A stretch of DNA of 64,000 nt from Norana najaformis. Lineage: Eukaryota > Annelida > Clitellata > Crassiclitellata > Hormogastridae. The notes beneath the pieces were generated by a model. That model did no database searches and had not been told where the DNA came from. It worked only from the letters and a program-made list of their open reading frames with translations. The stretch covers positions 35,452,424 to 35,516,423 of the forward strand of contig OZ029914.1 in the NCBI GenBank assembly GCA_964023275.1, given 5' to 3'. The position numbers and the translations under genes are program-made. The number at the start of each line of letters is the position of its first letter. The stretch's first letter is position 1. Shown here in pieces: positions 22,601-33,453 of this stretch.

Positions 22601-25093
22601 TCCATCCATCCATCCATCCATCCATCCATCCTTCCATCATTTGTTTTGAATGAGCGCCTGTAAATAAGCTGGTTCCCACGACTTAGCGTTCACTAGGTGC
22701 TGTACAAATTTTTTAGATTATGATTACGATTGTGTAGATTTTCTGACCAAAGTACAATTGAGAAACTTCCATAATAATAAATAGAACTTACTTCCACAAC
22801 ATAGAGTTCAGACACAGTCTGAATAGATGCAGACAGAACATGGTTATCATTCAAATAGGCACTGACGAAGGACTTCTCTTCCCCTAGAAAGAACAAAATT
22901 CAAAAAACGGTCTGCAAAACTTAACCTATTATCGTTGTAGTACTTAGAGGACGTTACAAGAGTATATATATATATAAAAATAAATAAAACGCAACACTAA
23001 AGCGAACACATTTGATTATACGCCTCTAAAGGAGTATGTGTGCGACATGTGGTCTATTCAATTAGCACACTGGTCTTTAACCCAGCGATTGCAGGTTCGA
23101 GCCTGCTGCATGCACTCTGTGTAACGACCCTGAACAAATTGTTTGCACACATATACCTCTGTCAACAGCAACAGAATTTTGTGGTGGCATAGGCTGGGAT
23201 GTAAACAGCAAGTTCTGCCACGCACTGACTTCATGTCCCGGACTGTATGATTCGCTCACTGCCTGCTCAATGATGAAGAACAGGAAATTAGTGCCTCCCC
23301 TACGTCCCGATAGGGACACGGGAGCTTTATTTATAACAAAGAAGTATGGATGAAGGGCGGAGTGGCATCTGTGGGCCTGGAATTCTTTAAATGGTCACCA
23401 TCCAAGACCTAGTCGGGCTAGGTGTTGCTTATTTCTCTGCACGTTGGTTAGTTCACTGTATGTGCCATTGACGTATCAACATCGCAAAGACTCCAAATTA
23501 AGCACAAACCATGGCAAATAAACTGATTTCCAAAAGGTTATACATAGTTGCAGAGTATTAAATTATTATTAGAGTATTAAACAATTTGTGAGATCCAGAA
23601 AACTAGTAGCAAATATGAAGCATGACAGTTATCAGTTAATAAGAAAGAAAACACATACCTTCTACAATTCCCCGATAAAGATTTAGGTCCAAATGCGCTT
23701 CATGGCTTTTGCCATCTTCTTCAAAGACAAGAATTTTAAAACCAGGAGCAAGAACCGAGAAGTCTTTTCGAAGTAGAAGTGAAAACTGTCTGAAAATCAG
23801 AAGTTAAGACAATACATTTCATAATTAACCATGTTTGCTACATTTGTCTCTGGCTTAGTAATAAGTTAACCCATTTATTTCTTTAAAAATAGTAATCTGT
23901 TGACTAGAATAATATATTTTCAGATTTAGTTAAATTATAGAGTATTTAAAGACCGTCTTAAAACAGTCTTAAAGGTAAAAGTAACATTTATTTAGATGCC
24001 TCTGACACACTGTGCAAGAGTTGAAGGATAATTTGGCTGAAAGGCAGACACAAACACAGCAAAGCCAAGAACCATTTAAACCATCTGACTTGTGTTACTA
24101 GGCATTTACCAAACTTCTAGAAATGGCCCTAATCACACTTGGCGCTACGTAACATATCTGTGCCTGCCTGCATCATACGTATGTTAGTCACACAAAGGTT
24201 CATTACTGGAAGCCACAGTGACATGGTTTCATCACCATAGTTTGTTAATGACCTGTCCAATCACACAATTTCTTGCAATGTGTCTCTTTGTACAATTACT
24301 AAAAGGTTCTAGCATTACAAATCAGCCAACTTGGCATCATGAAAGTCCAGTTGTGATTGCACCCATATGTTCAAGGTACATAACAGAAGTAGCAGGATCA
24401 ATCTGTTAGATTTACTGATTGAAATGCAAAAACTAACCTGCCGTAAGAGTCAAAAGTGATCAGTTGCTCCACAGGATGTCGACTTCTCGTGTCACGTTTA
24501 ACAATGCGACGTTTAATATTTGACACGGAAAAAGTCTCCCAGTATTTCAAGGATTCTTCTAAACCTTCTTTGGATTCACCTTTAAACAACATTTGAAAAA
24601 TCTATGCATGTTGTTGTTTCTTATTGGAAAGTGAGAGTAAAGGACACTTTTTGTGGTTTATGAAAGTTAATTCACGTTTTTATTGAAAATTATGCAACAG
24701 AGAGTTAAGATAACAGAGATGTGCAATGTGATTTACGAAACATCATCACTTGCCACATTGAAATCATAGTTTAAGATTTCGTTTTGAAGACCTCGATGGA
24801 TTGCCAATTCAATTCATATGACTTAGTGAGTTTGTGACAGCCCAGGCTGTAAGGGCCGTAAATCAAAACTATAAAATAATAATAATAACAATGATGATGA
24901 CGACGACATCGATGATGATGGATTAAAACTTGACGATCTCGTATTTACAAGATTACGTCTTCAGTAAAGATAATTTTTGCCCAATCTACACACAAGAAAA
25001 AACAAACCAGATGTAACTTTGACACTTGCCAGCAATACAAGACACTGCGACGACCGTCAAACTCAACACTTGAAAAACTATTACCGCCGTCAT
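19571..25093 (-). CDS. ADAM17: Gene A: ADAM17/TACE-like gene, N-terminal eight exons
   Basis: Eight exons joined in consistent phase encode, in order: a signal peptide; a prodomain; a cysteine-switch-like CGY; a furin-type site RPKR; and the first strand and helix of a reprolysin-like metalloprotease domain. Segments align with mammalian ADAM17 throughout: LSNIQQHSVRKRD, VVGEPDSRVLAHIRDDD, VCGYLKVDNEELL, KNTCKLLVVADHRF and LIELIDRVDDIYR have clear counterparts. In the family, the prodomain acts as chaperone and inhibitor, furin removes it, and the mature zinc protease sheds TNF-like and EGFR ligands. The remaining protease exons are not in the window; the next sequence in order is block A. 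The assignment is confident. Whether a functional transcript is made is doubtful. Confidence 0.88.
19658..20336. other. Gene A intron 7
   Basis: AT-rich intron with no recognised repeat. Confidence 0.7.
20337..20464 (-). CDS. ADAM17: Gene A exon 7: furin site and start of catalytic domain
   Basis: Acceptor ACAAATTTCAG, 2 bases plus 42 codons, donor GTTAAT. Reads [16 protein letters not shown] then [15 protein letters not shown] and TETTNRL. RPKR is a furin-type R-x-K-R site exactly where ADAM17 has RVKR. CKN...[13 protein letters not shown] aligns with KNTCKLLVVADHRF. The usual D-H of that strand is D-P here. Confidence 0.92.
20465..21483. other. Gene A intron 6
   Basis: Contains the tRNA-derived SINE at 20930-21062 and a short (AT)n run near 21220. 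Confidence 0.7.
20930..21062 (-). mobile_element. tRNA-derived SINE
   Basis: Read on the minus strand it starts like a tRNA: GCACGGTAGCC, GATTGGTTAGAGCA as D arm/A box, an anticodon-like arm around TTGACTTTTAAGGCGG, and the B box GATTCGAGCC. The acceptor ends do not pair well and an unrelated body follows, so this is a SINE rather than a tRNA gene. Confidence 0.6.
21484..21560 (-). CDS. ADAM17: Gene A exon 6: cysteine-switch region
   Basis: Acceptor TTGATTTTGTTTAG, donor GTACGT, 77 bp. Reads [20 protein letters not shown] then MNETE. Aligns with PKVCGYLKVDNEELLPKGLV of ADAM17, whose Cys can ligate the active-site zinc. The switch Cys and GY are kept. Confidence 0.9.
21561..22378. other. Gene A intron 5
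   Basis: No recognised repeat or exon. The ORF at 22065-22262 looks fortuitous. Confidence 0.6.
22379..22461 (-). CDS. ADAM17: Gene A exon 5: prodomain
   Basis: Acceptor GGTTGATATTTGCAG, 83 bp, donor GTTCCT (weak). Reads [20 protein letters not shown] then DLRWDNN; aligns with [21 protein letters not shown]. Contains one N-glycosylation sequon (NAT) and a possible second (NDT). Phase 2 to exon 6. Confidence 0.85.
22507..22636 (+). repeat. (CCATCCAC/CCATCCAT)n minisatellite
   Basis: About 130 bases of CCATCCAY units in gene A intron 4, open in several frames on both strands purely from the repeat, giving Pro/His/Ile and Gly/Trp/Met pseudo-proteins. Confidence 0.95.
22645..22735 (+). repeat. 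LINE 3'-end repeat, copy 2 of 3
   Basis: Matches the family at 27175-27262: TGAGCGCCTGTAAATAAGCT, TTCCC.CGACTT, then the GATTATGATTACGATTG tail. Severely 5'-truncated, in gene A intron 4, directly after the CCAT minisatellite. Confidence 0.7.
22792..22883 (-). CDS. ADAM17: Gene A exon 4: prodomain
   Basis: Acceptor GTTCTTTCTAG, 92 bp, donor GTAAGT. Reads [20 protein letters not shown] then [10 protein letters not shown], matching GEPDSRVLAHIRDDDVIIRI....AEYNIE of ADAM17. Confidence 0.9.
23040..23340 (+). mobile_element. SINE-like repeat with tRNA-related head
   Basis: The head contains ATTAGCACACTGG and B-box-like GCAGGTTCGAGCCTGC, preceded by an anticodon-like stem (CTGG...CCAG) around CTTTAAC. 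The T arm is one base short, so it is not a functional tRNA. The body is unassigned. Lies in gene A intron 3. Limits are approximate. Confidence 0.4.
23659..23789 (-). CDS. ADAM17: Gene A exon 3: prodomain
   Basis: Acceptor CTTCTGATTTTCAG, 131 bp, donor GTATGT. Reads [20 protein letters not shown] then [20 protein letters not shown] and IVE. Aligns with RHFKLYLTSSTERFSQNFKV...DGKNESEYTV of ADAM17. Confidence 0.92.
23790..24437. other. Gene A intron 2
   Basis: No repeat or exon recognised. Confidence 0.7.
24438..24579 (-). CDS. ADAM17: Gene A exon 2: prodomain start
   Basis: Acceptor TTTTTCAAATGTTGTTTAAAG, 142 bp, donor GTTAGT. Reads [20 protein letters not shown] then [20 protein letters not shown] and TFDSYG. 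Aligns with LLSDYDILSLSNIQQHSVRK...HVETLLTF of ADAM17. An ATG at 24590-24592 would also open this frame without exon 1, but it would lack a signal peptide. Confidence 0.9.
24580..25029. other. Gene A intron 1 (GC-AG)
   Basis: Starts with GCAAGT rather than GT. Contains a short (AAT)n / GATGATGAC run near 24885-24920. Confidence 0.65.
25030..25093 (-). CDS. ADAM17: Gene A exon 1: start codon and signal peptide
   Basis: ATG at 25093-25091. Encodes [20 protein letters not shown] plus A, a short N region, hydrophobic core and small residues at the end: a signal peptide. The donor is CTG|GCAAGT, the standard GC-type donor. Its phase (1) exactly fits exon 2, giving Gly at the junction. A later GT (AA|GTGTCA) would break the phase. 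Confidence 0.8.
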
Positions 25094-25400
25094 AACAGAC
25101 TGACGATAAATAAGTTTTAACAATTTAAAAACACTAAATTCTAAGACGATACTAATCTTCACAAGTTAGCATATTGAAATAACCACATATTAACTTTTCA
25201 CACGAATATTTGGTAATATTCGGCTTTCACATCAGCGTATTTTTCGAATCTCTGACTTAGCGTCTAACCACAGATTATCTATCGAAATATTCAACACCCC
25301 AATAAGTGACGTCATTGTTATTGCGACGCTGCTGCCTGTCTTTAATTTGCAATGTAATGTAAATTGAAACAACTTCACACCAGTTTATTAACCAATGCTA
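25094..25400 (-). promoter_or_regulatory. Putative gene A promoter with CRE palindrome
   Basis: Immediately upstream of the start codon. A perfect TGACGTCA (CRE/ATF site) lies at 25307-25314, about 215 bases before the ATG. No clear TATA box at a fixed distance. The regulatory role is inferred from position only. Confidence 0.4.
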
Positions 25401-26718
25401 GTGAAATATTATCCGCAAGAGTTATTAGGTCAGTTTAAATGCCAGGTCAAAATATAAAAACACTTCTAGCAAAAATTGAGTAGGGGCAAGTCTCCAAGAG
25501 GCAAGTGGGGCAAGCTAGAGTTGCCAACGGTCTCGGAATGGCTTGTATCGCCTAAAAAATAGTGACTACAGTCCGATCCAATGCAGCAGAAAACCACTCA
25601 TTGAGAAAGTTAGTTTTGCTGAGATTTAAATGATAAATGTTGGTTTCTCATTCTCTTTGATACATTAGCAGACTTTAGGTCACTGTGTTCAGCAGCCGTG
25701 TTTTATTGTTGCTGTTTAACTCCAATTAATAATAATAATAAATAGCAACTTATATATTATACAATGATGGGTAGAAGTTCCATCTGCTTTTTATCTCTGT
25801 GTGTGCTCCTTGGACTGTCAGTTCCACGTAACGTGTTATAAGATTCAAAAGTTAATCTTGCATGTTTAATTGAAATTTAACATTTATTAGCACGGAAGCC
25901 ATACGTACATGTTATCTTGTCTATTCCATTCACCAATTAGGCCTAGATTACCGAAAGAAGGCGAAAAACTCCGTCACTGCCGTATTCGGGTAGCGCCAGT
26001 CCCAGGCCTGGATAAAGTAGGAGGGCGACGTCAAAGGCCTTTGATGCCATAAGATGTCGTAAAACATTGCAACTGCTACGATGGCGGAACTACCTACTGT
26101 ATCAACTTCCAAGGGCCAGTGCAACCTCTAAATATATATTATTCAATTTACATGAAATTGCACCTCAATTATTTTTATATTGGACTTATTTGGCATCTTC
26201 CAGTATTCAAACACTGAAACTTTTATTTTTACCATACAAGCGTGGACCACCCGTGTGTAGGGCTGCCAACCGTCCCGCATTCGCCTGGACAGTCCTAGAA
26301 TCGGCTTTGTGCTTCCCGGGTCCCGGAGTCATCCCTAATTGTCCCGGAACTTGGTGTAAATATCCACTTCACCAAATGTTGTTCTTTTTTCGCACACTAA
26401 ACTCGAACAGCCGGTCGTAAATAAGTTTTACAGAGTGACCATAGAATAGAGCGTAGCTAGGTTAGTAGAACCAATAAAATTTAATAACATCTGCAAATTG
26501 CACGTATCGTGCATGTATATGTGCATTTCGCTCGTGCTAGGCCCTGAAACCTGGTAGGTTACTGGAATTTAATAAACGTTTTGCTCTTGAAGTTGATTCA
26601 AATTTTATATATAGCCCACTTGTCTCTTGATGATTTGAGTCAAATTTTTTGACTGTAATTTTTAACGGCTATTTGCAGTAGATCCTACATTAGGCTGACG
26701 CAACATTCGTTACATACA
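25401..26718. other. Intergenic, no gene recognised
   Basis: AT-rich with a slightly GC-richer patch at 26250-26350. The 26067-26420 ORF has no recognisable motif. Confidence 0.5.
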
Positions 26719-27262
26719 GTGATGTGGACAGGGTTAATTGGTACTAGCATATCGAGTGACTGTGGGCGGATTGGCAGAATCAAAATTTGGCAGCTTTACT
26801 CTTGTGTGCGTATATTATCAGGAACTTGGCCAATGATGCTGGCAAACAAGAAAACACTTGAGGCAGCACATCATAGATGGCTGAGAATTCTGCACATTTC
26901 GTGGCATGATAAGATATCAAATAAACTATAAGAGAAAGGACAAGATAAGAGGATATAGAGAATATAATCAGAAAGAGAAGAATAAAATGGATGGGAGGAC
27001 ATGTAATTCGTTTGGACAGAGATACGCGAGCCAACCAAGCAATGAACTAGATTCCTGAAAGAAAACGGAGGAGGGGAAGACCAAGGAAAACTGGCCAGAG
27101 ACCATCCACCGTAGCCGTCCGACTGACTTTTCATGCTTGACCTGGAACCGAACCCTTTTGCCCATCGATTTTGTTGTGAGTGAGCGCCTGTGAATAAGCT
27201 GGTTCCCGCGACTTGGCATTCGTTGGGCGCTGGAGAAATCTCGAGATTACGATTACGATCAT
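26719..27262 (+). mobile_element. LINE ORF2 C-terminus with 3' end
   Basis: The reading frame gives TWPMMLANKKTLEAAHHRWL then RILHISWHDKISNK. A shifted frame gives RKRRIKWMG..VIRLDRDTRANQAMN and ERKRRRGRPRKT, the usual C-terminal tail of RTE/Jockey-type LINEs. It continues into the shared 3' segment (27115-27262) ending GATTACGATTACGAT. 5'-truncated, with one stop and a frameshift. Confidence 0.75.
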
Positions 27263-27649
27263 AGACGACCTTCAACGAGCTTCCAAAGTAGTTTCCATAG
27301 CCTATATGTTTGAATTTGATGCTGCTGATGCTGTTGTCTGCCCACCTCGTCGCCTGCTGTCGCTTTCCCCGATGAAAGTCGTTCGACCCAGAATGCAGTT
27401 GGGGTCGACCCTAAAGTGCAGATGGAATGCATTATTTATTGGACGCAGTATTACGTTGATCGTCAATGTACATCGATCAGAAGAGATTACGGCGTCAAAA
27501 GCTAATGAAAATGCGCGGTTGGAAGACCTAGCTTCCGTCCTTTGACTCCCGTGTGGTAACCACATCGTCAGATGGCGCCCTTTTAATTAGGTCCGACCAC
27601 TAGAACCGTCACGTTTAACAACCTTGCGTACCTGGATTTGCAAAGATTT

Positions 27650-28022
27650 GCTTGCTTCATTTCTATCTTCCTTCATTCGTTTCTTCCTTTCTCTTTCCTT
27701 CCTTTCGTTTTCCTTACTGCACTTTCTTTTCTTTCGCTTTCCTTAGTTTCGCTTTTCTTCCTTTCGCTTTCCTTCCATTCACTTTCCTTCTTTTCGCTTT
27801 CTTTCCTTTCACTTTCCTTCCTTTCGCCTTCTTTCATTTCGCTTTCTTTCATTTCGCTATCCTTCCTTTTGCTTTTTTTCCCTTTCGCTTTCCTTCCTTT
27901 CACTTTCCTTCCTGTCGCTTTATTTCCTTTCACTTTCCTTCCTTCCCTCCTTCCGTCCTTCCTCCCTTTCTTCCGTCCTTCCTTCCTTTCTTCCTTTGTG
28001 TCCTTCTTTCTTCCTTCGTGCA
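27650..28022 (+). repeat. Polypyrimidine minisatellite, block B
   Basis: Paralogue of 3088-3425, about 35 bases longer through extra TTTCATTTCGC and CTTCCGTCC units. Its overlapping Phe/Leu/Ser-rich ORFs are artefacts of the repeat. Confidence 0.9.
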
Positions 28023-28340
28023 GAGATATGTAAATAAAAACGCGTTTTGTTGTTCTTTGTCTTTCCTAGATCTTTATCGACCGCTAAATCCTTAAGCGAT
28101 TAAGTCAACTGCTGCTTCATTTGATCAACCTCCTGCCAACGCCAATCATCGTGACGACAGCCATCCAGCGCCACTGGAGTCACCTGGTCAGAATTAATGA
28201 GGTCGGAAACTCGAACCTGGTCATTACGGCATTAGAATTCGCAGCTGGAATCACAGAGGCCTAGTTCGTGAAAAAGAATATTACTCGCAGGATTTTTCTT
28301 TGTTGGGGAGATAAATCTTTCTCCGACAGGTTCATGCTAT

Positions 28341-28512
28341 ATACATTTTTCAAACAGTTCGCTCCTTTCCAAGGGTTCCCCATTGGTAACGACCATAGAT
28401 CGCATTCTGATACCCGGCATGTTGTATTAGAACTTTCGACTGACGCTCCGGTAAGTCAATCGGGCTTCCCGTAAAGCACGTATGTCTTCCTCCACGTTCA
28501 TGCATTGCATCT
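28341..28512 (+). repeat. Locus-specific repeat, copy 3 of 4
   Basis: Equivalent of 3748-3912 and very similar to it; also related to 35511-35695. Confidence 0.7.
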
Positions 28513-29122
28513 AGGGAACAGCGCCGCTCCCGAGGAGGGAACTTACTTGTCCGCTTAGTCGACACAACATATACTGGAGGACTACAAGTTGTAACTGAGT
28601 CGAATTTCAGTATAATCCGTGCATGGCGGCAGTACAAAAATCTCCGACGATGGAATAGTAGATCCATGCAAGTAGTCCGTTTAATGAACGTATTCATTCG
28701 TATGGGTAAGCATTACAGTGATGACCAGGTTCTTGCAGAGAGGTCCAAGATCCTGAGGCCTGGTTAAATTTATTTGGGCAGAAAGCCTAATTAACGAGAC
28801 AACATGTGAGGCACCACAGAGCTTGACATCCAGATCAAATGACCCTAATGGTGCCCATTCTGGATGGACCTAATGACGCTATATAGTAAGTCCAGATGAT
28901 TGGGACTCTTCTTTAATGGATGGATAGCTACAAGTTCGCACACGTCCGCACACAAACATAGACCTATACAAACACGCACATGGGGTGCATGAAGTCTGTG
29001 GTTTCAAGTCGCAAGGAGAAAAGATATAAACAAGATGTGTGTTTAGAAGCATAAAGTATCGCGAAAATGTTATGTTGAACAATAGATATAATATTATATG
29101 CCAGTGCATCAGTGGACCAGCG

Positions 29123-29470
29123 ACATGCCGCTCCCAATTTCGGAATGAGTATATCAGACAGAAATTGGGAGTGGCATGTATATCTACAAGGTACGAGAAG
29201 CAAGGTTGAGATGGAATGGTCATGTGATGAGAAGGGGAAAACTGCATTAAAGGAATTATGACAGCAGAGGTCTACGGACGCCGCAGTCGGGAAGACAAAA
29301 GAAGAGACGGGGAGACATGATTCAGCAAAACCTAAAGTTTCTCCGATTGAAGAAAGAAGATACTGGAAATATAAACAAATGGAAAAGGATTCATGTGGCT
29401 GACCCATCCTCTAGGAGGGATTAATTCCAGCCAGAAGGAAGGAATGATCACTGGTCCAGCGAGTACAGTC
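29123..29470 (+). mobile_element. Inverted repeat plus LINE C-terminal relic, block B
   Basis: Paralogue of 4534-4915. The hairpin has one mismatch, and the LINE-like tail is equally decayed. Confidence 0.5.
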
Positions 29471-29479
29471 CATTTTTTC

Positions 29480-32380
29480 CTATTTAAACTGTACCCGCAC
29501 AAGGCTTAATTTTTAATGACGGCCTACCATAATTTGCGAAATACATGCAGAATATATAAGCCGAGATCTCGTTCGCTTTTCCACGGGATAGTTTTGTGTC
29601 CTATTAAAGTGATGCCGCGCTCAACTCCTTCTGTCAAATCCTCTTAATCTGAAATCGAAATTCATCCACGGTTGAACCATGAAATCGGCAAGAAAATGCT
29701 GTCCTACAGTTTGTTGTAGGCTTATCGCTACGTGCAGTGTTGGCGCTCAGCCGATAAAAGTCTATCCTTCAACACCTCCAGACATGTGCCACCGAAGATT
29801 AGCCAGGCTGATCCAATACCTCAGAAGCTATACACAACAAATCGATATGCAGATAAGTATACGCTTGATATATAGTCAATGTGTTGAGTTGTGATTCGGA
29901 TGTGCATAAAAAAATCCGTTCCTTGGTCGATAAGATAGACGGGTAAGCATGATTCCATTCGATTGATATACAATAGATACAGACGATTCGGAAGGCAATA
30001 AATTCATCCCGACCAATTCCGACCAGCTGGCAGCCTTATAAAAACAGCCCACGGCAATAAAAATTGTATGCTGTAGCGGCCTATAGCTTACTATCATTAA
30101 GTTTAAAATTGTCAATCGTAGACTTATCAGAGCGGCAATAAAAAGGCCTTGTTTTCACTTATCCACCAAGAACTGCAATCACTTCTTGTGGCCGTTGGTG
30201 ACTCCAAAGAGACTAAAACCATATCGATGGTCTTTCTGCAACCCTCTGAATCAGCCGTTGTGGTTATCATAAGTGCAACCAAGGCATCAGTATATATACC
30301 TCACCTGCAATGGCGGATGCGGCAATAGGCGTGGGGAGGCGGTTATTTCGTTACATGCTAGCGCCCCTCAGACCAGTCTCGCGCACGGCGGAAATTGCCA
30401 GAATGTGGCGAACCTCTGGAAATGCTTTGCCCTAACACGTAATCAATCCTGGAGCCGCCACTGTTCCCCTGTAATCGACTTTTGTCCTTGAGCTTTTGAA
30501 TCCAAAATAATAACCGAATTTTTAAAACCTCACATTTCGCTACCTATCCTTACACGACGCCATGAACACTTAAAACCTTAGTATATCACGCTGTCTCTTG
30601 GTCCGGATTTGAGCCATGCACGCACTAAAATCTACCTGAATAAGCCGGTTTCTCTTGACGCAGCTTCTGTGAGTTCTGACAAATTTAAGCGAGTTAAATT
30701 TCACATTTAATTCAACAAGCTTAGCCCATTCCATGCTTCACCAAGTGCAGGGCATGCATTCAACACATGACAACTTCACTTCGTGACCCTGGGCCTCAAT
30801 CGGGGTCTAGAGTACCTCTCATGCAGAGGGCAGCAGTGCGCCTAAATATTATCCCATAGCTGTTCGTAACAGCAAATCATTGCTCCTAAGTTACCAAAGC
30901 CAACATGTTTTCATAACAAGATGCGTATTCGTCTTCCCATCGACATTCATCCCTACACAACCTACGCCCTACAAACATTACCCCAAATATTACAAATATT
31001 ACTCTCCACCGTATCAACTAAACAGTCCTCTTGACAGGCACTCGGGTCGACGCTGGCAAATATTCACGTTGCTTTATACAACTAGCCCACGTACATCCAT
31101 GTAGAGTATGTAAATATGTAATATATACACACATGACATCATAAATCGCCAACTAAAGCATAACGGCAAATAAATAGAATTTCAGGCACACGCTGCTCAT
31201 AGGTGGACGCCCATGAAATCTATAATTACGATTAATTAATTAATTTTGATTAATTAAAAATGAAATCATTATTGTCCTAGAAGTCCATTCACGGATCGTA
31301 CGTACTGTGGGACTTAGCATGGGCCAAAAACAAGGCTACACATGCAACAGACCCTACATTTATAAATTTTCAAAGATTTGCTTCTTTTAAAGTAAAAATT
31401 AAACTGCAGGTTTGCTGATGTTTATTATTATAAACTGGACACCTCTTACGTTTGGAATCGGAATAATGAAGAATTTTTAACCTGAATATTCATCGTACCT
31501 TAGACAAACAAGCTGAGCAAAACTAGCAAATACGTACCGCTAAACAAGTCAAAGATCCTAACAAGACAGTGTAGGCATATACAACTCTTAATTATATATA
31601 AATAAAACACTTTTCAAACAAAACAGTGAAACAACCATCTAATCAAAACAAACAATTAAACAGCTATATACTCGAACTTTCTTCTCAGCACACACCATAT
31701 AATGAAATTGTTATACGCTATGCTCTGAGTCGAAACATAGTTCCAGAAGCCCTCAATCAGGCAAAACATACTTCCCTCCATTAGTGTCTGTCAGAGTCCA
31801 AAAAACTGGCCAACAAACATCTTAGGAAACATTTTCAGCCGCTTTTAATATAAGCCACACCTCTTTATATCTGTCATATTTCGGCGCCTTCGAGAGGCTG
31901 TAAAATACGTTCTGTAGGACATCAGATACATGCATACAGAGGAAGCATTCTCACTGCTACATTCTTTTCAGTGGCAAAAACAAGCAGGTTGTGATTTTTG
32001 CATAGTAGCTGTGAGGGGAAAGATCTATGGGCAGAGCCAAATCATAGGAGAAAATGTACCTCAACTGGGAATAACTCACCCCATCTTCCCAAAAATGGAC
32101 ACCGGTTCCGAAAAAAATTAAATTACTAACCCGGAAGTTAATCATATAATTGTAATGAATTGGCAAGAACCCATTCCACATCCACCTGTTGCAAAACATA
32201 TGGCCTAAGCAGCTGGTCTGATCCGGTTATCTCGTAACGGATCAGGTGTGTTGAAAGGTGGAGAAGGTAGGTGAGAACAGAACAGTTTAATAAAACAGAT
32301 TAATCTTACATCCTTATCTATGCAGAGTACATGAAACAAAATTAAGCCATAAGAAGAAGGCAATCGTTACAAGTTCGCAC
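29480..32380. other. No gene recognised; duplicated AT-rich DNA
   Basis: Collinear with 4920-7940. Open frames are not shared with the other copy. Confidence 0.5.
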
Positions 32381-32395
32381 ATAACATCTATAATA

Positions 32396-32587
32396 TTGCG
32401 TTGGTTCAGCAAGGAGGAGGAAGAGAGAAGTAGAAGACCGAGGAGAGAGAGAAGGATATTGAGTAAGAGACAGAGGAGGAGGAGAAGAATTAAGGGAAGT
32501 ATTAGATATAGGAGATCGTTAACAAGGAGAAATTTAAGGAGAGGCTGGACGATTAGGCGAATATTTGTATGCATCGGCCACTTTTAG
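32396..32587 (+). CDS. Arg-rich 63-aa ORF, block B, uncertain
   Basis: Paralogue of 7950-8141. The last ~38 codons differ at only two residues; the purine-rich front part differs by indels that are absorbed without losing the frame. No family recognised. Confidence 0.2.
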   Translation: MRWFSKEEEERSRRPRRERRILSKRQRRRRRIKGSIRYRRSLTRRNLRRGWTIRRIFVCIGHF

Positions 32588-33094
32588 CCTCTTCTTCAAC
32601 TTTTCTGGATTCTAAAAAACAGACATTCATTGTAACTGGAGAAAGCTCTATTTTTACAAATATTATCAATAAATTGGTAAAATAATTTGTTACACGAAGG
32701 CAGTAAAGTGTGCAAAATGCGCAAATGACCACGTGTGCAGCAAAGGACCAAGCATGAAAGGAATTGATTTAGTGTAGCGGAAACCTGCATCTGCTTCCCT
32801 AGGTGCTAAATAAGAGCCATAGTCATAGCATTGCATCATAAAGCATTCTATATTTATGAAAGCATAATAGAGTTCTAAATTCAGATTATTTACAAATGAG
32901 TATTTATTGACTTAGAGTTAGCATTAATATGTAGCAAGTTTTTATCAGCCGGCCTGTGATCTCGTATGTTGGCAGCGCTGTATTCGAGAAACTTCGGTAC
33001 AGCTGGCGGCGAGCTGTCGCTTAGGATGCTCCAATGTCATAATCGAACCTCAAATTTTGGGATTATCGGATTATAATCAAAGAATTTTATGATA
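32588..33094. other. No gene recognised
   Basis: Collinear with 8142-8710 of block A. Confidence 0.5.
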
Positions 33095-33104
33095 GATTTG
33101 CGGG

Positions 33105-33443
33105 CGAACACGTAGTATCAGGTCCGCTGTATTTTGGGCTATAATGGGCGTTAAGGCCCGATGATTTCCCTTTTGCGGAATCCTTCACAAGGCTAAAAGG
33201 GTGCTGGCCACTTATACAGTTCACATAGCTTGGAATAATTGTTTCGTTAGTAAGCATGTTAGAAAGGTAAACTCGTCTTTGCAGATCGTGTTCAGCTCGA
33301 ATATATTCATTTTAGCGACGACTTAATTTGCGGCAACTGTAACCTTCCACACAATACCATAAGCCACGCCACGCACACAATCCCCAAAGACAAAGCCCAA
33401 CATAGAGCGGACCTACAGCGTACCCCGATACTACATGTCTGCC
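33105..33443. mobile_element. 339-bp MITE-like element (possibly Mutator-like)
   Basis: Present only in block B. Flanked by a perfect 10-bp direct repeat GATTTGCGGG (33095-33104 and 33444-33453) that occurs once at the matching place in block A (near 8721). Its ends are imperfect inverted repeats: GAACACGTAGTATC on the left, and the complement of GACATGTAGTATC on the right, continuing into CGCTGTA on both sides. No coding capacity. A 9-10-bp target duplication suits Mutator-like elements. Confidence 0.75.
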
Positions 33444-33453
33444 GATTTGCGGG

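Noticed and set aside
22363-22679. Pro/His/Ile-rich and Gly/Trp/Met-rich ORFs on both strands
   Set aside because: Products of the CCATCCAY minisatellite. The only real coding part here is the minus-strand exon at 22379-22461.
23045-23120. Candidate functional tRNA gene on plus strand
   Set aside because: The T arm is one base short and the acceptor ends do not pair; better read as a SINE head.
24402-24592. Start of gene A at the ATG at 24592
   Set aside because: It would lack a signal peptide. An upstream exon with a signal peptide joins in phase to the acceptor at 24580.
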